From JAFNAG01 sp963824985 (GTDB lineage: Bacteria > Acidobacteriota > UBA6911): a stretch of 64,000 nucleotides of DNA. Under the pieces are notes generated by a model. It did no database searches and had not been told where the DNA came from. It saw only the letters and a list, made by a program, of their open reading frames with translations. Each line of letters begins with the position of its first letter. Positions within the stretch are counted from its first letter, which is position 1. This document shows positions 8,367 to 18,494 of the stretch, piece after piece. Made by a program: the position numbers and the translations under genes. The stretch spans positions 124,001-188,000 of the forward strand of contig CAWGRQ010000034.1 of NCBI GenBank assembly GCA_963824985.1, in the 5' to 3' direction.

Positions 8367-9301
8367 ATGGAAACAGAGTTGAAGTACCGCGGGCGCACGA
8401 TCACGGGCACGGACATTGAACTCATCCGTCGACTCGTTGCCGAGAATCCGCGGCTGAGCCGCCGCGCGCTATCGAGCAGGCTCTGCGAGGCATGGGACTG
8501 GCGCCAGGCCAACGGCGCGCTCTGCGACATGGTCTGCCGGGGGCTGATGCTGCGACTCCACCGGGAGGGGCATATTGAGCTTTCCGCCGGTGCGCTGGGT
8601 GAATCCCAACCCTCTGGCGCACCGCAACCCGGACAGGAAGCGGCCGGCGCCGGTCCTGGTGGATGAGACAACGCTCGAAGGCGCGCTCGCTGAGATCCGG
8701 CCGCTCGAGTTCGAACAGGTGCGCCGCACGGTCGAGGAACGGCTCTTCAATAGTCTGCTCGACCGGTACCATTACCTGGGCTACACGCAGCCCGTCGGCG
8801 AGCATCTGAAGTATGTGGTCTACGCCCAGGGCCGCCCGATTGCGTGCCTGGGGTGGTCGTCGGCGCCCCGGCATCTCGGGCCGCGCGACCGGTTCATCGG
8901 ATGGCCGGCGGAAGCCCGGCGCAGGAACATCCGCTATCTCGCCTATAACACGCGGTTTCTGATTCTCCCGTTCGTGTAACGTTCCGTATCTTGCGTCCCA
9001 CATTCTTGCCTGCATGGCGCGCCGGCTGCCCGAGGACTGGGAACGCCACTACGGCCATTCCATCTACTACCTGGAAACCTTCGTCGATCCGGGACGTTTC
9101 CGGGGCACCTGCTACCGGGCCGCCAACTGGCGCTACCTCGGCCTGACGACCGGCCGCGGCAAGGACGCTCCCACCAGGAAAGCCAACCGCCCCTCGAAAG
9201 AGGTTCTCGGGTATCCGCTCCGGAAGGATTTCCGCCGGCTGCTTGGAGAGGTAGATGAAGCCACCTGTCGAGCGGCTGGAAATAAGCATGGAAGAGCTTG
9301 A
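8367..9301 (+). pseudogene. DUF4338 protein related to Druantia DruA, two frameshifts
   Basis: Three consecutive frames join into one DUF4338 protein. Residues 1-75 (ELKYRGRTITGTDIELIRRLV ... WDWRQANGALCDMVCRGLML) are an N-terminal helix-turn-helix-like region. The core holds YHYLGYTQPVGEHLKYVVY and PRHLGPRDRFIGW. The end holds YGHSIYYLETFVDPGRFRGTCYRAANW and GLTTGRGK. Frameshifts lie near 8577-8583 (an extra T in a T run) and 8977-8985. DUF4338 defines DruA of the Druantia anti-phage system, and relatives also travel inside IS66 elements, as here. It may once have served the element, defence, or both. As read it cannot make a full protein. Confidence 0.75.
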
Positions 9302-10919
9302 GGACATTCTGGAACGGGCGAAGACCAGTCCTCTGACCGAGGAGGAGTGCGCCAAGCTCCACAAGGCGTTTGAGACGCTGATGTATGTGACGGATCTGGT
9401 CGGGGACAAGGACACCACCATCGCCAGACTTCGGAAGATCCTTTTCGGCGCGAGCACCGAAAAGATCCGCAATGTCCTGGGCGGCGAGGGCCCGAAGGCT
9501 GCAAGCTGGAAGAGACGGGAGAGGCGGGTTCCGCTGGAAAGCAGCCTGTCGATCCAGCCGGGGAGGCGTTCGACGAAAAGCCCAAGGGACATGGCCGCAA
9601 CGGGGCTGAAGCCTTCACCGGAGCCAGGCGGATTTGTGTCGAACACGGGTCGTTGAAGTCGGGCCAGCGCTGCCCGAAGTGCGGCAAGGGGAAGATCTAT
9701 CGCATCAAAGAGCCCGCAGTCGTGGTTCGAATCACGGAAAAGGCGCCGCTGGAGGCCACGGTTTACGAGATGGAACGCTGGCGCTGCAACCTCTGCGGTG
9801 AGGTGTTCACGGCCAAGGCCCCCGAGGAGGTGGGGCCGGCCAAATGGGACGAAGCCGCGGCGAGCATGGTCGGGTTGCTGAAGTACGGCACCGGGATGCC
9901 TTTCCATCGGCTCGAGCAGCTGCAGAAGAGCCTGGGGATCCCGCTGCCGGCTTCGACGCAGTGGCAGATGGTCAAGGAGACGGCCGAGGCGATCGAGCCG
10001 GCGTGGGAGGAACTCGTCCGGGAGGCGGCTCAGGGAGAAGTGCTGCACAACGACGACACGACGGCGGTGATCCTGGAGAGCATCCACGAGCGGCGTAAGC
10101 GCGAACAGGCCGAGGAATACGGCGAGGCGCCCGAGCCCGGGGAACGTACCGGCACATTCACAACGGGGATCGTGTCGGTCGTCGGGGAACGCAAGATCGC
10201 GTTGTTTTTCACCGGGCCATCAGCATGCGGGAGAAAACCTGAGGGACGTCCTCCTGAAGCGTGCGGCAGGACTGCCGGCGCCGATCCAGATGTGCGACGG
10301 GCTGGCACGAAACGAGCCGGAGCTCCCCGAAGAGCTCCGGGTGATTCTCCTCCAATTGCAATGCGCACGCAAGAAGGCGGATACGTCGATGTAGCCTACC
10401 CGGTTTCCGGAGGAGTGCCGCTACGTCCTCGAAGTTTTTCGCGATGTCTATCATAACGATGCTGTGGCGCACCGTCGGGGGATGTCGCCTGACGAACGCC
10501 TGGCATTCCACCAAGCCGAGAGCGCTCCGCGGATGGAGGATCTGCGGCGCTGGATGGCCGAGCAGCTTGACGACAAGAAAGTAGAGCCCAACTCCGGGTT
10601 GGGAGAGGCAATCCGCTATACGCAGAAACGGTGGGACCCGCTCACCCGGTTCCTGGAGGTCGCGGGCGTACCCCTCGATAACAACGCCGCGGAGCGAATT
10701 TTGAAGAAAGCGATATTGAGTCGGAAGAATAGTTACTTCTATAAGACGGCCCGAGGTGCCCATGTCGGGGACATGTTCATGAGTCTGATCCACACAACAG
10801 AGCTCGTGAGTGCCAACCCGTTCGACTATCTGACGGAACTGCAGAAGCATGTCAAAGAGGTGAAGAGTAATCCCTCGCATTGGATGCCGTGGAACTACCG
10901 GGAAAACGTCGAAGGATGA
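9255..10919 (+). pseudogene. tnpC: IS66 transposase TnpC, multiple frameshifts
   Basis: Pieces in different frames cover an IS66 DDE transposase. The N-terminal part has a coiled coil and the LFGASTEKIRNVLG motif. The zinc-finger part has CPKCGKGKIY and RWRCNLCGEVF. The core has GTGMPFHRLEQLQ and VLHNDDTTAVIL. The C-terminal part has VPLDNNAAERILKKAILSRKNSYFYKT. Shifts occur near 9498, near 10217 and again around 10350-10420. The first ORF begins at 9255, overlapping the tail of the DUF4338 gene. It cannot give active transposase without suppression of several shifts. Confidence 0.85.
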
Positions 10920-11557
10920 AAGCGCACGCCGTTCGACAGAGTCGGTCGTCACGACTTGCGCGAATGAAGCATGACAAAACTTGAGAAAAGATCGCTCGAC
11001 GTAAATCTGGTCGTACCACCCTCAACTCAAACCCTCACGAATACACTCCGAGATACTCCATCAGGGATTTGCATGAACTGCTCGACATCGTGATTGCGCA
11101 GGGCGGGCGTCAGGCGGTGGAGCTTTACCTCGAAGAGTGGCTGTGCAGCGCCGGCGAATCCGGGCTGCAACTGATCGACGGACGCGGCCGCCGCCCAACT
11201 CGCAGCAAAAATATCGGGTCACGCATCGCTACCGCAAGGACACGTTGTTGCGAAGAAAAACTCAGTTGGCGTAAACGCCCTATACGGAAACAACCCTGAA
11301 ACCGCAAACTAAAGCCATAGGAGTAAAAATCAGGCTGGGAAACCCGAAAATGTCATTGTACGGGTAGCCGACTTTACGACAGTTGACTTGGCTTAAACAT
11401 GTTAACTGCCATTGTTTCACCGAGATAGAATCGCCTTAGCCAGCATCGTCACGCAGCATGAATCCATACTCTGGACGCTCGATGGAGTGATAAGATGATT
11501 ACGATCGGCCATGAACAAAATCCGATGTAGTCGATTCGAGGCATGCGGAGATCCATA
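10920..11557. other. 638 bp without a recognised gene
   Basis: Holds a 76-codon frame (11069-11299) with a helical start (ELLDIVIAQGGRQAVELYLEEWL) that I cannot assign. It may be the tail of the mobile element or a gene relic. The rest is AT-richer spacer before the next secreted-protein gene. Confidence 0.4.
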
Positions 11558-12601
11558 ATGCTGGAAATAATATTTCGGCTACCGTTTCTTATTTGCGTTA
11601 TCTTTTTGCTGCAATCCAGCATGCCCGTGAGGGTGTTCCTCGGCGATCTCAATCACCCAGTTGTCTCGGGAGAGGTCTGGCTAGTTTCGCATCAGTGGGG
11701 GCATTATCCCGGAACTCTGCTAGCATTGATTCGTGACGGAAATCTTGAACCGGTCGCTGAGCCAATTCCCATCCAATGGGTGGAACAATCGTTTAATTTC
11801 AGGCTGCTGGTGAGTATATCGGAGCGGGCACTCCCCACCCGCAATATTCATGCAGCCGATGAAGCCTACGCGCAGGATCTGATTCGAGAATTCGACCACA
11901 ATTATCTCTCCGCACCTATGGAGAAATCCGACCAGGGGCGAAATTGGACAGTGGCTTTAAAAGGAATGGGGAGGATGGACGGAAATACACTTATACTCGC
12001 GCGTCCCCTTCAGCGTACTCTCCGGTTGCTCTATCCGGACGGACGGCCTCTCGTCGGTGCAGATATCCCGGTGATCCTATTCGGAACGGCCGAGAATCAC
12101 TGCGGATATCTGGCGGGCCCTAAAATAGGCACGTTCAGCACAAATGGCCAAGGACGAATCGCGTTCGAAGCGCCGCCTGGAGATTTAGCCCTTCACCTAT
12201 CCTACTACCGCGAGAACCACACCGGACCGGCAGGGATCAATTATATTCTTGAGGACGGACTTGTAACTGGTCCCGAGGTAGCTATCACCCTGCGAAACTG
12301 GTGGGATCTTCCCGTGCGATCCTACACGGTTACCTTTCGCACGAATGCCGGAAAGCCACTGACGGGTGCCAGACTGACGGGCTGTCTGTGGAACGAAGTC
12401 TGCGGGGCAACCTGTGGACCAATTCCTATGAGTGGAGACGCGTTAGCCGACCGTTCAGGAAAAATGCAATTCAAGATCCAGGACCTGCGCAGTATGCAAA
12501 CCATCACGGTCGTCAACACGGATGGAGAAAAGCGGCAGTTGAACAACTCCGAGATGCGTGAACTCATGAATACCGGCAGCTTGACTTTCATCTGGCGGTA
12601 A
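11558..12601 (+). CDS. hypothetical secreted or membrane-anchored protein
   Basis: A 347-residue protein with an N-terminal hydrophobic segment (LEIIFRLPFLICVIFLLQ) that acts as a signal or anchor. The rest is beta-rich. Two stretches, RTLRLLYPDGRPLVGADIPVILFG and SYTVTFRTNAGKPLTGARLTG, look like carboxypeptidase-regulatory or prealbumin-like repeats, which would suit an extracellular adhesive role. Four Cys near residues 275-290 could pair. The start at 11558 is favoured over 11543 because of GGAG 9 bases upstream. The family is not recognised. Lower GC than the ilv region hints at separate origin. Confidence 0.55.
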   Translation: MLEIIFRLPFLICVIFLLQSSMPVRVFLGDLNHPVVSGEVWLVSHQWGHYPGTLLALIRDGNLEPVAEPIPIQWVEQSFNFRLLVSISERALPTRNIHAADEAYAQDLIREFDHNYLSAPMEKSDQGRNWTVALKGMGRMDGNTLILARPLQRTLRLLYPDGRPLVGADIPVILFGTAENHCGYLAGPKIGTFSTNGQGRIAFEAPPGDLALHLSYYRENHTGPAGINYILEDGLVTGPEVAITLRNWWDLPVRSYTVTFRTNAGKPLTGARLTGCLWNEVCGATCGPIPMSGDALADRSGKMQFKIQDLRSMQTITVVNTDGEKRQLNNSEMRELMNTGSLTFIWR

Positions 12602-12914
12602 ATGCGCCAGGCTGGTTCGACACTCGGATGTGGTTTGGGCTCGCGCTTTCCGCTACCTATTTATCCAAGAAAAGTGACTGACATTTGGAGCCCCAATACG
12701 CGAGATTCAAGGCTGCTTTGATTCAACGCGGGCGGATTACGGCCTTATCGGACAAGTGGTAAAGGACGTTTTAGAAGCTGCCCAGGGACGACACGTGGCG
12801 AAGAGCGACAGCGCCACCCCCGCGAAATCCCGATCCGGGAAGTAATCCGGATGTTAATGGATAGATTCTTTATCCGTGACTTCTTTGCAATTTACAAAGA
12901 AAAATCATCAAAAT
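12602..12914. other. 313 bp without a recognised gene
   Basis: No coding frame with family resemblance. Downstream of the minus-strand gene relic that ends at 12915 and of the plus-strand gene that ends at 12601, so it is a convergent intergenic space. No clear terminator hairpin with a T tract was seen. Confidence 0.4.
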
Positions 12915-14771
12915 CATGCGGCCATCTTAGCATAGGCTCTGGCGAAATCGTGTTCGCGAAGGTAGAGGGCGGTTCCCATGACTCGCCGTCCCTACAGGGT
13001 TACTCGCCAGCGCCGAGTCCGCGGAAGCTTCGCGATTAAGCCATGAGAGTGGAAGCGGCGGAAGATCCGGCTCACCTTAGAGCTGGCCTTTTTCGGATCA
13101 TGACCGCAAGAACGCAAATGCTGCGTCGATTGAAGCTTGCTCCGGATATCGCGGTTGGTGAAGCCTCTCAGGCAGTGTTCTCCGTCCATGACCGCTTGGA
13201 ATAATTCGATATCGTGATGAGCCAACGGATTAAAACCGGAGCAGCCGCGGCCGGCGGCATCCTTCTTGCTGGTGGTAATGCGATCGAGATCACGTTTGGC
13301 GTTGGTGGGATCATCAACCACGGCAAGCGCGTCCAGATAGCGAGAGTTGGCCTTCAGGGAGACCTCGCGATAGCGGAACAACCATGCGACCCCTTTGCGC
13401 ATGTCGACCCATTCCATCTGCCTCTTGCCTTTGCGGGTCACTCTCTTGCGAACGCGGAATTCCTCGGGATTGTTAATGACGGTTTCCACCCGAAGAACGA
13501 GACCGGCCTTGTCGTACATCTTGAGCCAGTTCTCTTTGACACGATGTTTGATTCTCGATCCGCCGGTGCGGCGGCAAACAAAACTGGAGAGCTCCGAGAC
13601 GACCTCTCCCTGGAAATTGCCATTTAGCTTTCGTCCCAGGAAGTTCATGACTTCCCTGGCGCCAAAGCACAGTGTGCTGTGGCTCAATAATTGTAATTGT
13701 TTAGCCAAATCAAATGGATGAAGAAGCAAAACGCAAAGACGCAAGGGCGCAAGGACGCAAAGATCGACACTGAGCAACAGGCGTGGGCGCAGCGCTTCGC
13801 GCTGGCGCATCCTTGGGCGAGCCGCGCGAGAAAGCGCGGGCAGGGGCTACCATGAGGATTGCGCTTTCTCGCGCGGCTCGCCCAAGGATGCGGCCGAAGG
13901 CCGCCCACGCCCGCGAACCGAAAGGAATCTCTTTGCGTCCTTGCGTCTTTGCGTTCTGCTGTTCAGTATCGGCTAAACAGTTGCCAGTAATTGAGGATAG
14001 AGTTCGCAGAGGTCCTCGCGACTTTTAAACTGGATGTCGGTTGAGTACTCGCTTTGGGTGGTCACCCAGTAGTACTGGAAGGGACGAAGAATATCCTGCA
14101 TCTGAGGATTCACAAGTCTTGCGTACCGGTTCAGAATTTTAGGCCATTTCAGACCTTGAAAACGATCGCGAATTTTTGGGCTTTCTTGATGTCGCCGACT
14201 GAGACCAAAACGTTATCGAGCTTGCTGTAGGGAACATCATGGGCCGACAGCTTTCGGGCCAGCCATTCATGCCCGTTGACGTAAACCTGCAGCTGCATGG
14301 GAAACCAGCTCTGGATCCGCACATGGATCAAACCGAAGTCGCGATCCATGAAGTAGTAGTAAAAATGCAGGCACTTGCGGCTCGCTGGCCTGACGAAGCG
14401 ACCGCCCGCAGAAAAACAGACCGAGAAGGAGCGGCAGTTTTCCAGGATCGAGAAAATGCACACCAGGCCCTCGCGAATTCCGTCCCGCTCGGCCAGTTGC
14501 CGGGCTCTATCCTCCTTTCGGATATTCGACCTTAGGTACTCAAAGCGCCGGTTGTATTTCTTGGCCATGGCGACCGCGTGGTCCTTGACCCGCTCGGAGT
14601 TTTTTAACAGGAACCGCTTGAGATTGCTGTCATTCAGTTCGAGAATGGTCAGGAATTGAGCCATCGCCCATCCGGACATGATGGGAAGGTAGCCCCGAAA
14701 GAGCATGCGATCGAAACAGGAAAGTACGCGCTGTGAATGCGATCTTCATGCTTGCGAAGGAACTCTTTCAT
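12915..14771 (-). pseudogene. uncharacterised winged-helix-tailed protein family, multiply broken
   Basis: Pieces reassemble into one roughly 500-residue protein of a widespread uncharacterised bacterial family. The start MKEFLRKHEDRIHS at 14771 follows a GGGAGG site. It continues VLSCFDRMLFRGYLPIMSG, RKCLHFYYYFMDREFG-like residues, FQYYWVTTQSEYSTDI, CFGAREVMNFLGRKL and GSRIKHRVKENWLKMYDK. A C-terminal MarR-like winged helix (VSRIFRRFHSHGLIAKLPRT) ends in YLREHDFA ... KMAA at 12915. Lesions are a frameshift near 14725, a frameshift near 14150, the MITE insertion at 13693-13985, and an in-frame TAG at 12992-12994. No product is expected. Family function is unknown to me. Confidence 0.7.
13693..13985 (-). 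mobile_element. MITE copy A (293 bp, 7-bp target duplication)
   Basis: A non-autonomous palindromic element. In family orientation it starts GGCAACTGTTTAGCC and ends GGCTAAACAATTAC, so the ends are imperfect inverted repeats. Inside, AACGCAAAGACGCAAG motifs are inverted at both ends, and a GC-rich long hairpin (GCATCCTTGGGCGAGCCGCG and its complement) fills the middle. Flanks are AATAATT (13686-13692) and AGTAATT (13986-13992), a 7-bp duplication with one mismatch. It interrupts the winged-helix-family pseudogene. Confidence 0.85.
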
Positions 14772-14847
14772 TGGCATACCTCCCGCGGATCTGAGATCGA
14801 TGCCATAGGAACCAGAAACCGAGTGGAAAAGGCAAGGGGAAAACGAA

Positions 14848-15207
14848 ATGAAAGACTTCCGGCAATTGAAAGTGTGGCAGAAAGCGCACGAGTTGGTGCT
14901 GGCACTCTACCAGATTACAGCATCATTTCCGCGGGCTGAAAGCTACGGACTCACCGCACAGATTCGCCGGGCGGCAGCGTCGATCCCCTCCAACTTGGCC
15001 GAAGGATGCGCGAGAGGTGGAGATGCGGAGTTGGCCCGCTTCTGTTGTATCGCCAGAGGCTCGGCTAGCCAGCTCGAATATCAACTACTGTTGAGCCGAG
15101 ACCTGAAGCTGATCCAGGAAGATGATTATGAGAAGCTCGAGCCGCGCATCACGGAGATCAAGCGCATGCTGACGGTGTTTGTGCAGAAGCTGACAGCTGA
15201 AAGCTGA
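14848..15207 (+). CDS. four-helix bundle protein (S23 / 23S rRNA intervening-sequence family)
   Basis: A 119-residue all-helical protein. MKDFRQLKVWQKAHELVLALY, FPRAESYGLTAQIRRAAASIPSNLAEG and SRDLKLI are the family signatures. Family members were first named from 23S rRNA intervening sequences but occur as free-standing genes. They form pentamers, and their cellular role is unclear. Length is normal and no lesion is visible. An R2 repeat copy begins 60 bp downstream. Confidence 0.88.
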   Translation: MKDFRQLKVWQKAHELVLALYQITASFPRAESYGLTAQIRRAAASIPSNLAEGCARGGDAELARFCCIARGSASQLEYQLLLSRDLKLIQEDDYEKLEPRITEIKRMLTVFVQKLTAES

Positions 15208-15267
15208 GTGCTGAAAGCGCGCGGCCCCCGTCAATCTCGGATACTTGGTTGCGGCCTCGGGCCGCGC

Positions 15268-15461
15268 TAGGCGGAATAAGCTGCCGCATCCGCGGCGAGG
15301 CTTGTGGATCCGACCGGCGCCGCACACCGTGCGTGTCCTTCCTCAGCTTCCGATAAGAAGCAATATGTTGCCTACGACGTTTGCGCCTCAATTCGAGACG
15401 CATTGTACACCGGAACCGCGCAACCGGATGCGCCTTTTGGCACACCCCCACCTTATTGCAG
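15268..15461. repeat. dispersed repeat R2, copy 1 (full)
   Basis: A roughly 194-bp repeat shared with 33668-33866 and 47214-47412 at high identity. It starts TAGGCGGAATAAGCTGC and ends TTATTGCAG. The right 60 bp contain TGTGCC-AAAA-GGCGCA and CCGG-TTGCGCGGTT-CCGG hairpins, REP-like in style. This copy is the most diverged of the full ones. It separates the four-helix-bundle gene from the VOC gene. Confidence 0.8.
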
Positions 15462-15532
15462 CTCTCTGGCGGCACTCCAAAGTGATTTCACTGACCTTCA
15501 ATTGAGCTGCATTCGCGCCTGTCCGCGGAAAT

Positions 15533-16057
15533 CTAACCCGCTGGCGGCAATTCGGCGCCTTTCCCCGAGTTTTCCGATTCGGGACAAGGCTTCCGCGCCA
15601 TCATCTCCTTCATCTTCTTCGCCATCTCACGCGGAGTGGGTTCAGCCATGTGGCTGGATATCGACCAGACATACCCATCCGGATCGACGAGATTTCCGCA
15701 ACGATCCCCCCAAAACATGTCCATCACGGGCATCTTCTGGGTAGCCCCCAGCTTCAAGGCCTTGGCAAACACCTTATCTGCATTCTCGACGTACAAATAC
15801 AGGGCGAATGGGCAGTCGCCCAGAGTCTTGGCGCTCTTGCTCATCCCCGGCATTTCCGGGCCCAGCATGATCACGGTTTCGCGCAGAACCAGCTCGGCGT
15901 GGATCGGCTTCCCGTCCGGGCCGTTCATGACGCCGCGCTTCTTGAAGCCAAAGGCCTTCTGATAAAAGCTTATCGCGGCCTTCATATCCGTCACGGTGAG
16001 AGCCGTGGTCACCGCGCGATAGTTTTTCCTGTTTAGCGGGTCGATCTTCCTTGGCAT
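15533..16057 (-). CDS. VOC-family protein (glyoxalase / PhnB-like fold)
   Basis: A 174-residue single-module pair of the vicinal-oxygen-chelate fold: LTVTDMKAAISFYQKAFGFKKRG at the start, then HAELVLRETVIMLGPE, and DMFWGDRCGNLVDPDGYVWSISSH at the end. The PhnB/YdhK-like subgroup is suggested by the RCGNLVDPDGYVW ending. The substrate cannot be read from sequence. The start at 16057 (MPRKIDP) is preferred over 16075 because AAGGGAGAA sits 7 bases upstream. The C-terminal 30 residues are a charged tail. Intact. Confidence 0.85.
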   Translation of the reverse strand: MPRKIDPLNRKNYRAVTTALTVTDMKAAISFYQKAFGFKKRGVMNGPDGKPIHAELVLRETVIMLGPEMPGMSKSAKTLGDCPFALYLYVENADKVFAKALKLGATQKMPVMDMFWGDRCGNLVDPDGYVWSISSHMAEPTPREMAKKMKEMMARKPCPESENSGKGAELPPAG

Positions 16058-16390
16058 CTCGAGTTCTCCCTTCATTGGCAGTTAGAAGCTTGCCCCAGTC
16101 CAGCAGTCAATTACTTGGAATTGTATCAGACGCAAAACGCCTGAAAAAGTCGACCGCCTGAATATTTCGAGCCTTTCCAATTGGAATTTCGCATTACCGT
16201 TTGAGCACTGATGAATTCCGATTCAGACCGGCACTCACAAATCACCCGCGGACGTAAATCCTGCTCCCGTTTTCCGTGAGTCGCATCAGTGCAACGGTTT
16301 CAAGGTTTCTTAAGATTTCGCGCATCAAACTGACCCGTTCCTGAACCCGAGACGGGGGGAGCGGTTCCCCTTCCGCGAAAGGAAATCATC
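16058..16390. other. 333-bp divergent intergenic region
   Basis: Lies between the VOC gene (minus) and the SBBP-repeat gene (plus), so promoters for both could be here. No RNA gene, repeat or coding frame was recognised. Confidence 0.4.
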
Positions 16391-17236
16391 ATGCGCTTGA
16401 TCAACAAGATCTTCACTGACCTGGCCCTGGACGGGGAAGGAAATCTCTATGTCACCGGAGTGACCCAATCCCCCGATTTCCCGGTCCTCAATCCGGTCCA
16501 GTCCCATTTGGGCGGCGCCCTGGATGGATTCGTCACCAAAATCAATGCCGCAGGCTCGGCGTTGGTATACTCCTCCTACCTCGGCGGCAGCGGGGAAGAC
16601 GTCAGCTACGGCATTGCGGTAGCCTCCGGATCAGCCTACATCACCGGCACGACCGCCTCGTATGATTTTCCCGCCAAGGATCAGCAGTATCCCGCAATGG
16701 GTGGATACAGCGATGCGTATGTCGTCAAGCTGGATCCGACCGGGACCGGCTACCTTTTTGACACGTTCCTGACCACGAACGGTGCCGGAGATCTCCTGGC
16801 CGGAGCGGCCGCGATCACGTCCGAGGCGCACTTTGGGGCGGCCGCAATTTTCACCGTGTTCGACGCACAGGGGCGTTTCCAGACGGAAGCCGGAGTCGGT
16901 GAGGCGCCGGTTCTGACCGACTTCACCATTCCGGTCGATGTTACCGGGGCCTTCGACACGGGAATCGCGTTCTTCAATCCGGGCCCAGATTCGGCTGCAC
17001 TGGTTCTTCGCCTGATCGATAAGGACGGAAAAACCGCGGCCACAGAATCCCTGACCCTGGGGAGTCTGGGCCATGCCGCCCGATTCGTCACTCAATTATT
17101 TTCGGGAACATCCAATTTCCGCGCCTCCCTGGCCGTTAATTCGTCCAGCGGCATAGCGGCTCTGACGTTGCGGCAGAACGGCAGCCCGCTTTGCTACACG
17201 ACCCTTCCGGTCGTGCGCGGCACTGTCCCGCGATAG
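16391..17236 (+). CDS. SBBP-repeat beta-propeller protein, probably the C-terminal part of a larger one
   Basis: A 281-residue protein. The first 110 residues are SBBP-type propeller blades (LALDGEGNLYVTGVTQSPDFPV, DGFVTKINAAGSALVYSSYLGGSGED, AYITGTTASYDFP). The second half (FTIPVDVTGAFDTGIAFFNPG ... LAVNSSSGIAALTLRQNGSPL) is a beta-sandwich tail common on large extracellular proteins. There is no signal peptide and only about two blades, whereas such propellers usually have many, so the 5' part was probably lost. GAAAGGAAA before the ATG could still allow translation. Confidence 0.65.
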   Translation: MRLINKIFTDLALDGEGNLYVTGVTQSPDFPVLNPVQSHLGGALDGFVTKINAAGSALVYSSYLGGSGEDVSYGIAVASGSAYITGTTASYDFPAKDQQYPAMGGYSDAYVVKLDPTGTGYLFDTFLTTNGAGDLLAGAAAITSEAHFGAAAIFTVFDAQGRFQTEAGVGEAPVLTDFTIPVDVTGAFDTGIAFFNPGPDSAALVLRLIDKDGKTAATESLTLGSLGHAARFVTQLFSGTSNFRASLAVNSSSGIAALTLRQNGSPLCYTTLPVVRGTVPR

Positions 17237-17341
17237 GGTCCATGCCGGTCCGGCTGGATGTGGAGAACCACGAAATGTACGGATAAGACATCTCACCGCC
17301 GGGAAATAGGGGGGAAATAGGGAATGCAAACCTATCCCTCC

Positions 17342-17639
17342 TCAGCGGTGATTTTGTCGGGCAGCGGCCCGGTTGGTCTCCACTGTGACTTTGCCGGTTT
17401 TCTGATAGACGCGGATGCAATCAATTTCATAGCGCGCGGGAAAATCGGTGTGCGAGGGATCGCCGCCCTGCCCGCCGATGGCCAGGTTTGCGATCAGGTA
17501 ATAATGAGTGAAAGAGAGTGCCGGGGAAAAAATCGAGGGCTTGAATGCGCATTCCTGCCGGAACAGGCGATCGGGATTCCCATGAAACTGCCCGGCGTTG
17601 GAGATCGTGCGGATCAAAATCCGAGGACATTCCCTGCGG
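17342..17639 (-). pseudogene. glycoside hydrolase family 16 remnant (C-terminus)
   Basis: The C-terminal stretch HYYLIANLAIGGQGGD ... RYEIDCIRVYQK is the strand pattern that ends GH16 beta-glucanases. Upstream residues are scrambled and the catalytic EXDXXE motif is absent, so only the last third survives. It sits immediately downstream of the reconstructed end of the outer-membrane barrel gene. No start or ribosome site is visible. Confidence 0.6.
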
Positions 17640-18494
17640 TCAAAGCCTGAGGAGAACGCCGAAGCGGAGGCTCGGGAGGTTGGCGTTTGGGCTTCCGGGA
17701 GCCCATAGGTTCCTGATGGCATCTGTTTAGCCGATGCTGAACAGCAGAACGCAAAGACGCAAGGATGCAAAGAGATTCCTTTCGGTTCGCGGGCATGGGC
17801 GGCCTTCGGCCGCATCCTTGGGCGAGCCGCGGGAGAAAGCGCAATCCTCCTGAGTAGCCGCTCTGCCCGCGCTTTCTCCCGCGGCTCGCCCAAGGATGCG
17901 CCAGCGCGAAGCGCTGCGCCCACGCCTGTGGCGCAGTGTCGATCTTTGCGCCCCTGCGCCTTTGCGTCTTTGCGTTTTGCTTCTTCATCCATTTGATTTG
18001 GCTAAACAATTACTCCTGATGATCTCATCCCTGGCCTCGATCTTGAATCCCAGCCTGTCGTTCAGGTGGTACGTGATCCCTGCACCCAGGCGGTAATAGG
18101 GGTGCGCGGCGATTTCTGTGAAATCGGTCGTGGTTTTGCCAATGCCGGCCACGATGAACGGCAGCACCCGGCCCGTTCGGCGACTGGGAATTGGATGGTA
18201 AACAACGGCCGCCTCTGCCCCGAGATAATCATCCTTGTAGAGGTATTGGTTATCAGGCATGCCAGTCAGGAATTTGTAATTAAACGAATCGAGAGCGCCC
18301 TCGGCCGAGAAGTGATCTGTCAGGTGAAACTGATAGGAGAAACTGAGAACAGCCGTGGACCCGCCACCCGGCTCGGTCCGCAGCGATCCCGCGCCAAGAG
18401 AAAAGGCAATCTCACTTCTGCCTTGCGCCAGAACCTGCATGCAGACTGCCTGACTGAGGATGACTGCGAGCGTCAGCATTTTCACGAATCTCAT
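17640..18494 (-). pseudogene. outer-membrane beta-barrel protein split by MITE copy B
   Basis: Starts MRFVKMLTLAVILSQAVCMQVLAQ, a signal peptide after AAGGGG. It continues with alternating barrel strands (EIAFSLGAGSLRTEP, AVLSFSYQFHLTDHFSAEGALDSF, VLPFIVAGIGKTTTDF, YYRLGAGITYHL). The MITE at 17718-18013 cuts after DEIIR. Removing it and one TCCTGAT copy restores a 183-residue frame whose end, LPSLRFGVLLRL, is a normal barrel terminus, with TGA at 17640-17642. As it stands the frame ends inside the MITE and lacks the last strand needed for barrel assembly. Confidence 0.78.
17718..18013 (+). mobile_element. MITE copy B (296 bp, 7-bp target duplication)
   Basis: Same family as copies A and C: starts GGCATCTGTTTAGCC and ends GGCTAAACAATTAC, with the inverted AACGCAAAGACGCAAG motifs and central GC-rich palindrome. 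It is flanked by a perfect TCCTGAT duplication (17711-17717 and 18014-18020). It interrupts the barrel-protein gene about 25 codons before its end. Confidence 0.9.

Larger units (their letters stand above)
7524..10919 (+). mobile_element. decayed IS66-family element with DUF4338/DruA-like passenger
   Basis: The gene order tnpA-tnpB-druA-like-tnpC on one strand matches IS66-family elements with an extra gene between tnpB and tnpC. tnpA is intact, while tnpB, the passenger and tnpC all contain frameshifts. I could not define terminal inverted repeats with confidence. GGCGTGCG at 7450-7457 and its complement at 10923-10930 are a weak candidate pair. It lies directly downstream of the IS21 scar gene. 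Confidence 0.75.

Noticed and set aside
8367..9301. Active Druantia defence system
   Set aside because: Only a frameshifted DruA-like gene is present, inside IS66 genes, without DruB-DruE.
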